Source: Chloroflexota bacterium (GTDB lineage: Bacteria; Chloroflexota; Dormibacteria; Dormibacterales; Dormibacteraceae). From it: 24,360 nt of DNA. Of this stretch, positions 13,514 to 20,990 are shown piece after piece (within the stretch, counting starts at the first letter, position 1; every line of letters starts with the position of its first letter). Below the pieces are notes generated by a model, which did not search any database, was not told the origin of the DNA, and saw nothing but the letters and a program-made list of their open reading frames with translations. The translations under genes and the position numbers were made by a program. The stretch is taken from assembly GCA_005880175.1 (NCBI GenBank), contig VBJR01000298.1, positions 1 through 24,360 of the forward strand, given 5' to 3'.

Positions 13514-15222
13514 GGAAGCGTCTTGTCGTTGACGCCGTGCTGGCGTTCGATGCGCCATTCGCGGTCGGCGGTCTCGAGGGCGGACCGCAGAGCGACCGGC
13601 CGCTGCTCCGCGATGCCGGCGACCGGCCCGCCCTGCCCGGCACCTCGATCGCCGGCTGCCTGCGCGGCCTGCTGAGCAGGCTGGCGCCACACCTGGACGA
13701 GGCGTGGACCGGCGGCGTGGAGGAGCTGCTCGGCACGCCGCTGGACGAGCGCGAGGGCCGGCCCAGCCGGCTCGGCGTCCACGACGCCGAGCCCCTGTCG
13801 AGTATGGACGTGCGCGTCCGCGACGGCGTGGGGATCGACGCGTGGAGCGGTGCCGCCCGACGCCGGCTGAAGTACGACCTGGAGATCGCCGACGGCCGAC
13901 CCCGCTTCCAGGTCCGACTGGAGCTCGACCTGGATGGCGACCTGGAGACCGTCAGCCGGCGCCGCGACCTGCTGGCCCTGGCGTTGTGGGAGTGGTCGGA
14001 CGGCCGGGGTGCGCTGGGGGCGCGCTCTGGAACCGGTCTGGGTCGCTTCCGCCTGGAGGAGCTGCGGGCGCGTGAGCTGGACCTGGCCGACCGGGAGACG
14101 CTGCGCGCCTGGCTGCGGGCCCGGCCGGACGGTGAGGACCGGCTCACTCCAGGCGGGGCCCCGCTCGGGGGCGTCCCCGAGCCGGCCGGCGCACGGCCGG
14201 CGAGGGGCGATGCGGGCGGTGTCAGGGCCGCGATCTCGCTAGTCGGCGTGCCGCCCCGCCTGGGCGGTCGGGCGGCTGGCGACGGCTCGTGGCCCGGCCA
14301 CGTCCGGGTGAGAACCGAGCTGCGCTTCGCCTCGCCGCTGCTGGTCGGCGGGAACGTGCCGCTGCCCACCAGCACCTCCGACCTGGACCTGGAGCACATC
14401 ACGCGCGGCCGCCCGGAAGGTGCAGTGCCAATCCTGCCCGGCTCGACGCTGCGCGGGCTGGTGCGGGGCCGGGCGGCCAGGATCGTCCGCACGCTCGGAG
14501 GCGTCCCGGCGGCCTGCGATCCCAACGAGAGCGGCCCCCTCGAGGACGCCACCCCTCTGGACTCCCGTGCCGCCGCCCGCCGTGACCTGCGCGCCTGCGG
14601 CCGCCGGCTGGCCGACGCTCACTCCAGGATGGAGGGCGCCGGCCCGGCCGAGCGGACGGCCGGCGGTCCGGCGGCGGCCGCCGACGTGCGGGCGCGAAGC
14701 TGCCCCGTCTGTCGCCTCTTCGGCCACACCGAGTTGGGCGGGCGGGTGCGCGTAGAGGAGACGGACCTCACCGACCCGGGCGACCGGCTCGTGCTGGACC
14801 ACGTCGCCATCGATCGCTTCACGGGCGGCGCCGCCGACGCCCGCAAGTTCGATGCCGCGCCGCGCACGCACGTCGGCGCAGCCTTCCACGTCGACATCGA
14901 GCGGCCGGAGACCTGGGAGCTGGCCCTGCTGCTGCTGGCGCTGCGCGACCTGTGCGATGGCTGGGTGCCGGTGGGCCACGGCGGCTCGCGAGGGTACGGC
15001 GCGGTCGAGGGCCACGTCACCGAGATCGAGGTGCTGGGCGTCCCGGGCGGTCCGCTCGACAGCCTGTGTGGCGAGGACGCCGGTCCGTGGCGGCGCGGCC
15101 ACATCGACCTGAAGCCGGCCGGCTTCCCCGACGGCCTGCCGCCCGCGGCGGTCGCGGTTCTGCAGTCGGGGATGGAGGCGGTGGCCGAGCTGGCTCGCCA
15201 GCACGCCGGGGCGGAGAGGTGA
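13510..15222 (+). CDS. Tandem Cas7-Cas7 fusion
   Basis: The protein is 570 residues from ATG 13510 (ATGA overlap; the longer frame from 13393 is ruled out by the Cas11 gene). It holds two RAMP domains. Domain 1 (~1-230) has ALPGTSIAGCLRGLLSRL, DVRVRDGVGIDAWSGAARRR and GARSGTGLGRFRLEEL. A Gly/Ala/Pro linker (~230-275) follows. Domain 2 (~280-570) has VRTELRFASPLLVGGNVPLP, ILPGSTLRGLVRGRAARI, a Cys pair CPVCRLFGHTELGG, LDHVAIDRFTGGAADARKFD and GHGGSRGYGAVEGHV. Csm3-type Cas7 proteins carry the VxIDRxTG-like motif that domain 2 shows most clearly. One chain supplies two backbone positions, a step in the direction of the multi-Cas7 fusions of III-D2 and III-E. Confidence 0.82.
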   Translation: MRKRLVVDAVLAFDAPFAVGGLEGGPQSDRPLLRDAGDRPALPGTSIAGCLRGLLSRLAPHLDEAWTGGVEELLGTPLDEREGRPSRLGVHDAEPLSSMDVRVRDGVGIDAWSGAARRRLKYDLEIADGRPRFQVRLELDLDGDLETVSRRRDLLALALWEWSDGRGALGARSGTGLGRFRLEELRARELDLADRETLRAWLRARPDGEDRLTPGGAPLGGVPEPAGARPARGDAGGVRAAISLVGVPPRLGGRAAGDGSWPGHVRVRTELRFASPLLVGGNVPLPTSTSDLDLEHITRGRPEGAVPILPGSTLRGLVRGRAARIVRTLGGVPAACDPNESGPLEDATPLDSRAAARRDLRACGRRLADAHSRMEGAGPAERTAGGPAAAADVRARSCPVCRLFGHTELGGRVRVEETDLTDPGDRLVLDHVAIDRFTGGAADARKFDAAPRTHVGAAFHVDIERPETWELALLLLALRDLCDGWVPVGHGGSRGYGAVEGHVTEIEVLGVPGGPLDSLCGEDAGPWRRGHIDLKPAGFPDGLPPAAVAVLQSGMEAVAELARQHAGAER

Positions 15223-15731
15223 GGGCGCTGTCCTGGCGGGTGTCCCGGACCGAGGTGGGCGAGATCGTCCGCGACCTGCTGCCCGACGTCGGCCACGTGG
15301 CGGTCGGCGGGCAGCAGGCGATGGCGCTCATGGACCGCCCCGACCTCCGGGTGGACGACATCCCGGGCCGCTGGTCGTGGGGCCGTGCCTTCTGCCCGGA
15401 GTGGGAGGTGCTGTGGCGCTGCGAGGGCGAGGACGCCTCGATCGTGCTGGTCGGGAACGCGCCCGCCGACCCGCCGGCCGGCGCCGAGGAGCTGCGCGGC
15501 GCCGGGTCCTGGAAGGAGATCCGGCACCGTCCGGACCGGCCGCCCCGGCTGCTGCTCTGGCACCGCGACGACCTCCGGCTTCCCAGGGAGCCGGTGCTGC
15601 CGCGGTCGCTCAGCGGCCATCCGGCGCTGGAGATCCAGGTCCGCGAGTACGAGGACGGGGAGTCCGTCGTGTGGACGCGCTACCTGCGCGTGGCGCCGTG
15701 GGAGGGCCGGGATGGCGACGATGGGGGATAG
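15219..15731 (+). CDS. csx19: Csx19, III-D specific protein
   Basis: The protein is 170 residues from GTG 15219 (GTGA overlap). The middle shows GRAFCPEWEVLWRCEGEDAS followed by IVLVGNAP, then RPPRLLLWHRDD, LEIQVREYEDGESVVWTRYL and a short acidic end. The order (start-of-domain GR-x-F, E-x-x-W, then strands ending TRYLRV) is that of Csx19, a III-D protein of 120-180 residues that binds the complex; its role is not firmly established. No membrane helix or nuclease motif is seen. It overlaps the next gene by 20 bases. The call is supported by position between a Cas7 fusion and a TIGR03986 gene. Confidence 0.75.
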   Translation: MRALSWRVSRTEVGEIVRDLLPDVGHVAVGGQQAMALMDRPDLRVDDIPGRWSWGRAFCPEWEVLWRCEGEDASIVLVGNAPADPPAGAEELRGAGSWKEIRHRPDRPPRLLLWHRDDLRLPREPVLPRSLSGHPALEIQVREYEDGESVVWTRYLRVAPWEGRDGDDGG

Positions 15732-17523
15732 CCCGGGGGCATCGGGGCAGGGCTTCGTCAACCCCTACAACTTCGTCCCCCTGCACACCTGCAGGCGCGA
15801 CTCGCTTCCGGAGGACGCCCACCTGGTCGTGGGTGGGCGGACTGGCCGGCTCCTCGTGGAGCTGGAGCTCCTGACGCCGGCCAGCGTGTCGCCGATGACG
15901 TCGAACGATCCGGACGACCTGGCCGAGGGCGACCGGCTTGAGCTGAGCGACATCCCGCGCTGGCGGCCGCGCCGCGACGAGGCCGGCCACGTCTGGATTC
16001 CCGGCTCCTCGCTCAAGGGGGCGTTTCGGACCGTGCTGGAGGCGCTGTCGGAGTCGTGCTTCTCCGTCTTCGATAAGGAGAAGCGCTATTCGTGGCGTCC
16101 GATCCGGCCGTCGCGGCCCGGCTTCCTCTTCCGGCGCTCCGAGGAGGAGTTCTTCGTGGAGCCGGCCACCGACATCCGGATCGGGGACCACCCGGGTTGG
16201 GCAACCGGTGAGCGGCGCAGCGTGCAGGCTCTGCCCCGGGGGCGGGGGATGCTGTACGAGTCGCCGTCGGGCCGGCGGTACGACGGCACGGTCGTGATCG
16301 CCGAGGTGCCCAAGGAATCGACCAAGCGCTGGCAGCGTCTCTTCGTCCCGAGCGGCAGGGCGCCGCTGGCGGTCAGTCCAGGGCTGGTCGATGCGTCGGA
16401 CCTGGCGCACGAGCAGCAGATCTCCGAAGACGACGGCAAGCCCCAGTTCATCGGGGTTGGCGATGGCCGGCGGCGTCGACGCCAGAAGTTGGCGGAGATG
16501 GCGGACGGGGAGCGCCGTGCGGTGTGGTACCGGGTCGACGACCGCGGCGCCGTGGTCTCGCTCGGCCCCGTGTCCCTGTTCCGGGAGATGTGGGAGCCGT
16601 CCGCCGGCGACCTGCTCGCTCGCGAGCCGGGGCCCAGCCTGCTCCCGTGCGGTGGGGGAGAGACCGTCTGCGCGGCCTGCCGGATGTTCGGGCTGACGTG
16701 GCGGGACGCGGAACGGTGGCAGAGCAGCGGCTGGCGGGGCCTCGTCGGCTTCGGCCCGGCCCGGTCGGACGCCCCGGTCCCGCGCCGGAGGCCGGTGGTG
16801 CTGCCGCCGGCGGGCGCGCCCAGACCGTCCGCGCAGACGTTCTACCTGTGGGACCCGAGACGGCCCGGAGCGCCCGACGCCTCGTGGTTCGGCAGCACGG
16901 CCGCCCGGCTGCGGGGGCGGAAGCTCTACTGGCACCAGCCGGGCACCACGGAGGAGTCGGTGGCCCTCGATGGGGTTCAGCGGCAGGACATCCTGAACTC
17001 GTCGCACCATCCGGCGAAGCAGCTTCGGGCCGTCGAGCTGATACCGACCGGGACGCGGCTCCGCTTCGAGGTGCGTTTCGAGGGCCTGACCGCTGCCGAC
17101 CTGGGCCTCCTCGTCCTGACGCTGGAGCCGGAGCGGCTGGTGCGGCGGCTGGGCCGGACGGGCGCCGAACTGGCACATCGGATCGGCGGCGGCAAGCCGC
17201 TGGGCCTGGGCTCCGCCCGCGTCCGGATCGTGGAGGCAACCAGCTTGTCGACGGAACGATACCGATCGCTGACCGCCGCCGGCGAGTCGCCGCTGGACCT
17301 CGAACCTGGCGTGGAAGCGGCGGTGCGCGAGTACGACCTGGTCTCGTCCCGGCCCGACCTGGACGCCCTGCTCACGATGCTCGACCTTCGGGCCGTTCAG
17401 GCCGGCACGCGGGTCCGGTACCCGCCCGGGCCCGAGGACCTTCCCCACCGGTCGTATGAGTGGTTCGGCACGTTCGCGAAGCGCGACCGCGACGGCCGTC
17501 CGCGCGATGCCGATCCGCTGTGA
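15712..17523 (+). CDS. TIGR03986-family RAMP protein of III-D
   Basis: The protein is 603 residues from ATG 15712 with GGAGGG ten bases upstream (an ATG at 15721 is also possible). Its hallmark is the start GFVNPYNFVPLHTC, typical of TIGR03986 proteins. Then come strand GRLLVELELLTPASV, HVWIPGSSLKGAFRTVLEAL (the PGSSLKG RAMP motif), RGMLYESPSGR, a Cys pair CAACRMFGLT as in large Cas7 subunits, and a C-terminal Gly-rich loop HRIGGGKPLGLGSARVRI. The family is a long Cas7-like subunit found with Csx10/Csx19. It would form the crRNA 3'-side cap of the complex. The C-terminal ~100 residues after the loop are extra and unassigned. Confidence 0.85.
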   Translation: MATMGDSPGASGQGFVNPYNFVPLHTCRRDSLPEDAHLVVGGRTGRLLVELELLTPASVSPMTSNDPDDLAEGDRLELSDIPRWRPRRDEAGHVWIPGSSLKGAFRTVLEALSESCFSVFDKEKRYSWRPIRPSRPGFLFRRSEEEFFVEPATDIRIGDHPGWATGERRSVQALPRGRGMLYESPSGRRYDGTVVIAEVPKESTKRWQRLFVPSGRAPLAVSPGLVDASDLAHEQQISEDDGKPQFIGVGDGRRRRRQKLAEMADGERRAVWYRVDDRGAVVSLGPVSLFREMWEPSAGDLLAREPGPSLLPCGGGETVCAACRMFGLTWRDAERWQSSGWRGLVGFGPARSDAPVPRRRPVVLPPAGAPRPSAQTFYLWDPRRPGAPDASWFGSTAARLRGRKLYWHQPGTTEESVALDGVQRQDILNSSHHPAKQLRAVELIPTGTRLRFEVRFEGLTAADLGLLVLTLEPERLVRRLGRTGAELAHRIGGGKPLGLGSARVRIVEATSLSTERYRSLTAAGESPLDLEPGVEAAVREYDLVSSRPDLDALLTMLDLRAVQAGTRVRYPPGPEDLPHRSYEWFGTFAKRDRDGRPRDADPL

Positions 17524-18305
17524 GCTTCGGCGACATCGAGCGCGTCTACGTCTGGGATCACCGGCTGCTCAGGCGGGAGTGGGTCCCGCTGAGCCGCTTC
17601 ACCGTGCTCGTCGGCCAGAACGACACCGGCAAGAGCACCCTTCTCGACGCTGTCGAGCAGCTCCTGACCGGCCGGGCGAACGTCGGCGAGGGCAGCGCGT
17701 GCGTCGGATGGCTGCCGACCCCCGGGGCGATGCAGCCGGCGCCCGAGGGTGCGTACGTCTTTCGGGGCCACCGCCCGCCTGCGGGCGGGCGGCCTCTTGC
17801 CGTGGAGGACGAACGTGTCCACCGGTACGTCGTGTACGACGCCGAGTGCTCGCTGGTGCTTGGCGAGACGGACCGTGAAGTCCTTCCCCGCGTGCACTGC
17901 ATCCGGCTGGACCTGGGAGACCGCACGACCGCACACCAGATCGTGACCGGCTACCTGCGGGACTTGGCCTTCCGGCTGCTGCGGGAGCCGCCCGGTTGGG
18001 AGGAGTCGGATCTTCGCCCCTTCTCAGGGCGTGGGGAGGCCGTGGCCCGGTGGGTCCGCGACGCCCTTGACGAGCTGGCGGCGGGCACGTACAAGCTGCT
18101 CCCCGCGTTCATCAGGCGGCGCTACCGGGAGGTCGTCATCTGCATCGACACCTCGGAGCTGGACGATCGGTTCACCCGCCCGCTGGTCCGGGAGGAGAAG
18201 CCTGTCCGGAGGGGACTCCGGCTCACGACTTCGAGCAGCTCGCGTCCGGTGTCCGGCCGTGGCTGCTGGCGGCCCTGTACGAGCAGTCGCGACGCCTGCT
18301 CGTGA
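17520..18305 (+). CDS. OLD-like ATPase, N-terminal half (frameshift before the end)
   Basis: The start is GTG 17520 (GTGA overlap with the TIGR03986 gene). Residues 22-50 are the start of an SMC/ABC-type ATPase of the OLD family: a strand before VPLSRFTVLVGQNDTGKSTL, with Walker A GQNDTGKST at 32-40, then AVEQLLTGR. The following ~170 residues resemble the lid and helical parts of OLD ATPases (VVYDAECSLVLGE, HCIRLDLGD, WVRDALDELAAGTYKLLPAF). After about residue 225 the frame turns into a Ser/Arg run. Meanwhile the frame used by the next ORF reads HDFEQLASGVRPWLLAAL, a plausible ABC signature region. A frameshift at 18180-18235 therefore breaks one gene into this half and 18302-18955. It belongs to the cas operon by overlap, although the family is not a known III-D component. 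Confidence 0.7.
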   Translation: MSFGDIERVYVWDHRLLRREWVPLSRFTVLVGQNDTGKSTLLDAVEQLLTGRANVGEGSACVGWLPTPGAMQPAPEGAYVFRGHRPPAGGRPLAVEDERVHRYVVYDAECSLVLGETDREVLPRVHCIRLDLGDRTTAHQIVTGYLRDLAFRLLREPPGWEESDLRPFSGRGEAVARWVRDALDELAAGTYKLLPAFIRRRYREVVICIDTSELDDRFTRPLVREEKPVRRGLRLTTSSSSRPVSGRGCWRPCTSSRDACS

Positions 18306-18955
18306 GTCGTGTGATGAGTCCCCGCGACGGCGAGCTGACGATCGAGTTCGAGCGGCGGCCGCTGCACGACTGGCGCCTCTACCTGATCGACGAGCCCGAG
18401 CGCCACCTCCATCCGACCGCTCAGGTGGAGGTCGCGCGCTGGCTCCATGACGAGCTGACGGACAGCCGATCGGGCGTGGTGATGGCGACGCACTCGCCCG
18501 CGTTCCTCGACCTGCCGGCCGCAGACGTGCAGGTCGTGAAGTGCTGGGCCGCCGACGACGAGTCTGGCCGGCGAGCCAGGCTGCTCCCACTCCCGACCGG
18601 CGACCGTCTGGCGATGGTGCAAGAGCTCGCGGAGGACAGCGGGCTCCGGCCGTCCGACCTGTTCCTGACGGGAACGGTGCCGATCATCGTCGAGGGCAAG
18701 GATGATCGTACCTACGTGCGGGCAGCATGGCGAAGCCTGTTCGGGGAGGGCCCGGAGGCGGCCGGCGTGCACGTGGTGCTGGGAGGCGGCCAGGAACAGA
18801 TCGGCGACCGGTGGAAGCTTCTGCACGAACTGTACCCGACCACCACCATCTTTTACATCCTGGTCGACTGCGAGAACCAGCCTCACCAGCACAAGGAGGT
18901 GGACAGCAGTTCAGGAGCGACGTCGGCCCCGCCGCGGGCAAGGGCTTCGCCATGA
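18302..18955 (+). CDS. OLD-like ATPase, C-terminal half with TOPRIM-like (DUF4435-type) domain
   Basis: Annotated from GTG 18302, but the frame is open and protein-like upstream to about 18170, so this is most likely the rest of the gene begun at 17520. Walker B is RLYLIDEPERHLHP (~25-38), followed by the His switch MATHSPAFLDLP (~60-72). A TOPRIM-like domain comes next: VPIIVEGKDDRTYVRAAW (catalytic Glu in VEGKDD), VHVVLGGGQEQ, and strand FYILVDCEN where TOPRIM has its acidic D-x-D. Here the second acidic residue is Glu, so it reads D-x-E. OLD-family ATPase-TOPRIM proteins (for example GajA) are DNA nucleases in phage defence. The TOPRIM is short after D-x-E and may continue in the next frame. 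The stop overlaps the next ATG (ATGA). Confidence 0.7.
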   Translation: MSRVMSPRDGELTIEFERRPLHDWRLYLIDEPERHLHPTAQVEVARWLHDELTDSRSGVVMATHSPAFLDLPAADVQVVKCWAADDESGRRARLLPLPTGDRLAMVQELAEDSGLRPSDLFLTGTVPIIVEGKDDRTYVRAAWRSLFGEGPEAAGVHVVLGGGQEQIGDRWKLLHELYPTTTIFYILVDCENQPHQHKEVDSSSGATSAPPRARASP

Positions 18956-19380
18956 GGGAGCTGGAGCGCACAGTCCTGGAGAATGCGGCGCACGTCCACC
19001 CGACAGTGGCGGAGATGCTGCAGGCGGTCTCTGAGGAATCCCTGGGCCGGAGGGTTTTCGTCCGGACCCGGCCGGTGCTGGATATACGGGCGGCAGCGGC
19101 ACGCCTGGCAATGCAGGTGGACGAACTGCTGACGGTCGATGAGGTCGCGCGTGGTATCGGGATCGACGAGGACGAGGTGCTGCGCCGCATCGCCAGGAGC
19201 GCGAAGACGAACCCAAAGGAGGAGCACCTGGTCGCGTGGCGATGCGGATGGCGGTGGTGGGTGCCGCTGGAGGCACTCGAGTCCGGGGTGGGGGTCGGGG
19301 TGCACAGGGACGCGAGATCGGATGAGGGGGCGGTGGCGGACGCGGGAGCCGAACACGGCGAGGGGTGCGCACAGCCATGA
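18952..19380 (+). CDS. HTH-like protein or C-terminus of the ATPase-TOPRIM gene
   Basis: The ORF is 142 residues from ATG 18952 (ATGA overlap, with AAGGG seven bases before). It starts MRELERTVLENAAHVHPTVA and has a helical middle. A possible helix-turn-helix follows (LLTVDEVARGIGIDEDEVLR, RIARSAKTNPKEEHLVAW), then WRWWVPLEAL and an acidic low-complexity end. There are two readings. It may be a separate small DNA-binding-like protein, or the true end of the ATPase-TOPRIM protein after a second frameshift near 18900. For the latter, RELERTVLENAA resembles the R-E-(I/L)-E-N-Y-L region after the D-x-D of DUF4435/OLD proteins, and the frame is open upstream to 18727. It is the last gene of the operon, before array 2. 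Confidence 0.5.
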   Translation: MRELERTVLENAAHVHPTVAEMLQAVSEESLGRRVFVRTRPVLDIRAAAARLAMQVDELLTVDEVARGIGIDEDEVLRRIARSAKTNPKEEHLVAWRCGWRWWVPLEALESGVGVGVHRDARSDEGAVADAGAEHGEGCAQP

Positions 19381-19550
19381 GATCGCGTTCGAGCACCTGG
19401 GACGTGCGGCACTCCCGCCGCGGACGGGCAACAACGCAGCACGTCAGGGCCAGGCAGTCGTCCATCTTGACCAGCAATGGGCCGATTTCGAGTTCAGCCA
19501 ATGCCCCTGAGCGGTGTCATGTTCCCGGCGACGGTCGGCCGAGTGCAAGG
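19381..19550 (+). promoter_or_regulatory. Leader region of CRISPR array 2
   Basis: These 170 bases lie between the last operon gene and the first repeat, on the side expected for a leader given the plus-strand repeat orientation. I find no gene. TTGACC at 19467-19472 could be a -35, but the sequence 17 bases on (GAGTTC) is a poor -10. It is somewhat less GC-rich than the neighbouring genes. Confidence 0.4.
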
Positions 19551-20181
19551 GTCCGACGCCACGCTGCGCCATGGAGCGCATGGAAACGTTCCCCGTGTGC
19601 CAGAACCAGATCAGCACAGCTCCGGCGAGTCCGACGCCACGCTGCGCCATGGAGCGCATGGAAACGAGCCGCCACAAGCGATGCCAGGGATACCATCGCG
19701 GTCCGACGCCACGCTGCGCCATGGAGCGCATGGAAACCTCGAGACGCCGATGTTTCGAGAGCTGACCAGACGGTCCGACGCCACGCTGCGCCATGGAGCG
19801 CATGGAAACAACGCGATCACCTGCGAGACCGACTCACTCGCGATCCCCAGTCCGACGCCACGCTGCGCCATGGAGCGCATGGAAACGCTGCATTCTCCAT
19901 GGATGCGAGCATCTCGGTGGCGGTGTCCGACGCCACGCTGCGCCATGGAGCGCATGGAAACTATCGGGCGCCGCTGATCGCTCCCGTCATCGCAGTCCGA
20001 CGCCACGCTGCGCCATGGAGCGCATGGAAACGCACGTCGACCGCTACGTGTTGCGTTTACTTCCCGCGTCCGACGCCACGCTGCGCCATGGAGCGCATGG
20101 AAACCAACACCTTCGTGTGCGGTGGCACCCTGATATCGGTGAAGTCCGACGCCACGCTGCGGCCATGGAGCGCATGGAAAC
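19551..20181 (+). CRISPR. CRISPR array 2: 9 repeats of 37 bases, 8 spacers, transcribed rightward
   Basis: Repeats begin at 19551, 19629, 19701, 19773, 19850, 19925, 19995, 20068 and 20144. They start GTCCGACGCCACGCTGCG and end GAGCGCATGGAAAC. The last copy has an extra G (CTGCGGCCATGG), as expected for the leader-distal repeat. The end ATGGAAAC resembles the ATTGAAAC crRNA handle, and a TGCGC-CATGGA-GCGCA hairpin lies just before it, so the crRNA strand is plus. Spacers are 33-41 bases, longer and more variable than in array 1. The repeat is clearly different from that of array 1 although both are 37 bases with a five-pair stem and an A-T-x-GAAAC end. Confidence 0.97.
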
Positions 20182-20860
20182 CTGAGGCGGTGGGGCGAGC
20201 CGGGTCGCCCACGTTCCAGAGGCGGATCGTCCTGTCGAGGCCACCGCTGTACAGGGTGCGGCCGTCCGGGCTGAACGACAGGCCCCAGACCTGCCCACGA
20301 TGCCCGACGAGAGGATCGGACAGCGGGACGTTCTCGGTGGCGATCAGCCGGGTCTTGAGGTCGGCTGCAGATGGCACGCCAGCGGTGGAGTTGCGCGACC
20401 AGCGATTGGTTGGCGGTGTTCGTCTCGAACGGAGCATTGAGGCTGGTGGCGATCTCGGTGGTGCTGCTGAGCTGGGTGGCCTCCGCCAGGACCAGGTCGC
20501 TGATCGTCCGGGCGCGCTGCTGGACCACCGTCGTGTACTGCTGGAAGGCGAAGACGGCGGACGCCGACGTCAGCAGCGTCAGCATGGCCAGCGCGGCGAC
20601 GGCGCCGCGCCGAAGCCGGGTGGCGCGGCGCTGGTGCCGCCGGGACTTGGCCATGAAGTCGCGTGCCGTCGGGCTGAGGTCGCGCGCGTGACCGGCCGCC
20701 CAGCTGTGTCCTGGCGGACGAGGTGCCCGCCCGGTCGGCGTCCAGCCAGCCCTTCAGGCGTGGCCAGGCGTGCAGCAGGGCGTCTGGGTGATCGTGACCG
20801 TGCTCCGATCCTGGGTGAGCATCCGGCCCCGCGTGAACGCGTCCACGACCTTCCCGACCG
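20182..20860 (-). pseudogene. Decayed nSTAND/WD40 protein remnant
   Basis: Minus-strand pieces in several frames line up with the middle of an nSTAND NTPase with WD40 repeats. They are VVDAFTRGRMLTQDRS (~20850-20800), then DALLHAWPRLKGWLDADRAG (~20785-20725), then RDLSPTARDFMAKSRRHQ and a transmembrane helix AVAALAMLTLLTSASAVFAF (~20690-20560). Next comes TISDLVLAEATQLSS, and finally a WD40 blade, LVGHRGQVWGLSFSPDGRTL to TIRLWNVGDPARPTAS (~20310-20182). The order is that of the family, but at least three frame changes separate the pieces. The NTPase and most WD40 repeats are gone. The last blade runs exactly into the end of CRISPR array 2. nSTAND proteins are often anti-phage sensors, so this may be a former defence gene. 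Confidence 0.7.
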
Positions 20861-20990
20861 CGCCCGCCTCTGCGAGCGCCCTAATCGTCGCCGTCCGCAG
20901 GCCGGCGCGGACGCGCAGGTACTCGCCGTGTGCCTTCACGCGGAGGGCTTGAATCCGACCGTCCGCGACCGATGTCGGCCTTTGCGTCAC
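20754..20990 (-). CDS. Short ORF fused to the nSTAND remnant
   Basis: The start is GTG 20990, overlapping the stop of the UPF0145-like gene by four bases (GTGA); 78 residues. The first ~45 residues (VADGRIQALRVKAHGEYLRV, LRTATIRALAEAGAVGKV) look like a helical real protein. The rest (VDAFTRGRMLTQDRS onward) matches the nSTAND remnant and then ends out of frame. I read it as a small operon gene truncated by, or recombined into, the nSTAND fragment. It may not make a stable product. Confidence 0.4.
   Translation of the reverse strand: MTQRPTSVADGRIQALRVKAHGEYLRVRAGLRTATIRALAEAGAVGKVVDAFTRGRMLTQDRSTVTITQTPCCTPGHA

Noticed and set aside
9276..17523. Type III-A or III-B classification of the operon
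   Set aside because: Csx10, Csx19 and a TIGR03986 protein with no Csm4/Csm5 or Cmr1/Cmr3/Cmr6 pattern indicate III-D.
20105..20143. Spacer 8 of array 2 translates to TFVCGGTLIS, like a trypsin-family N-terminal motif
   Set aside because: The crRNA would have the sense sequence and so could not pair with such an mRNA; a ten-residue match is probably chance.
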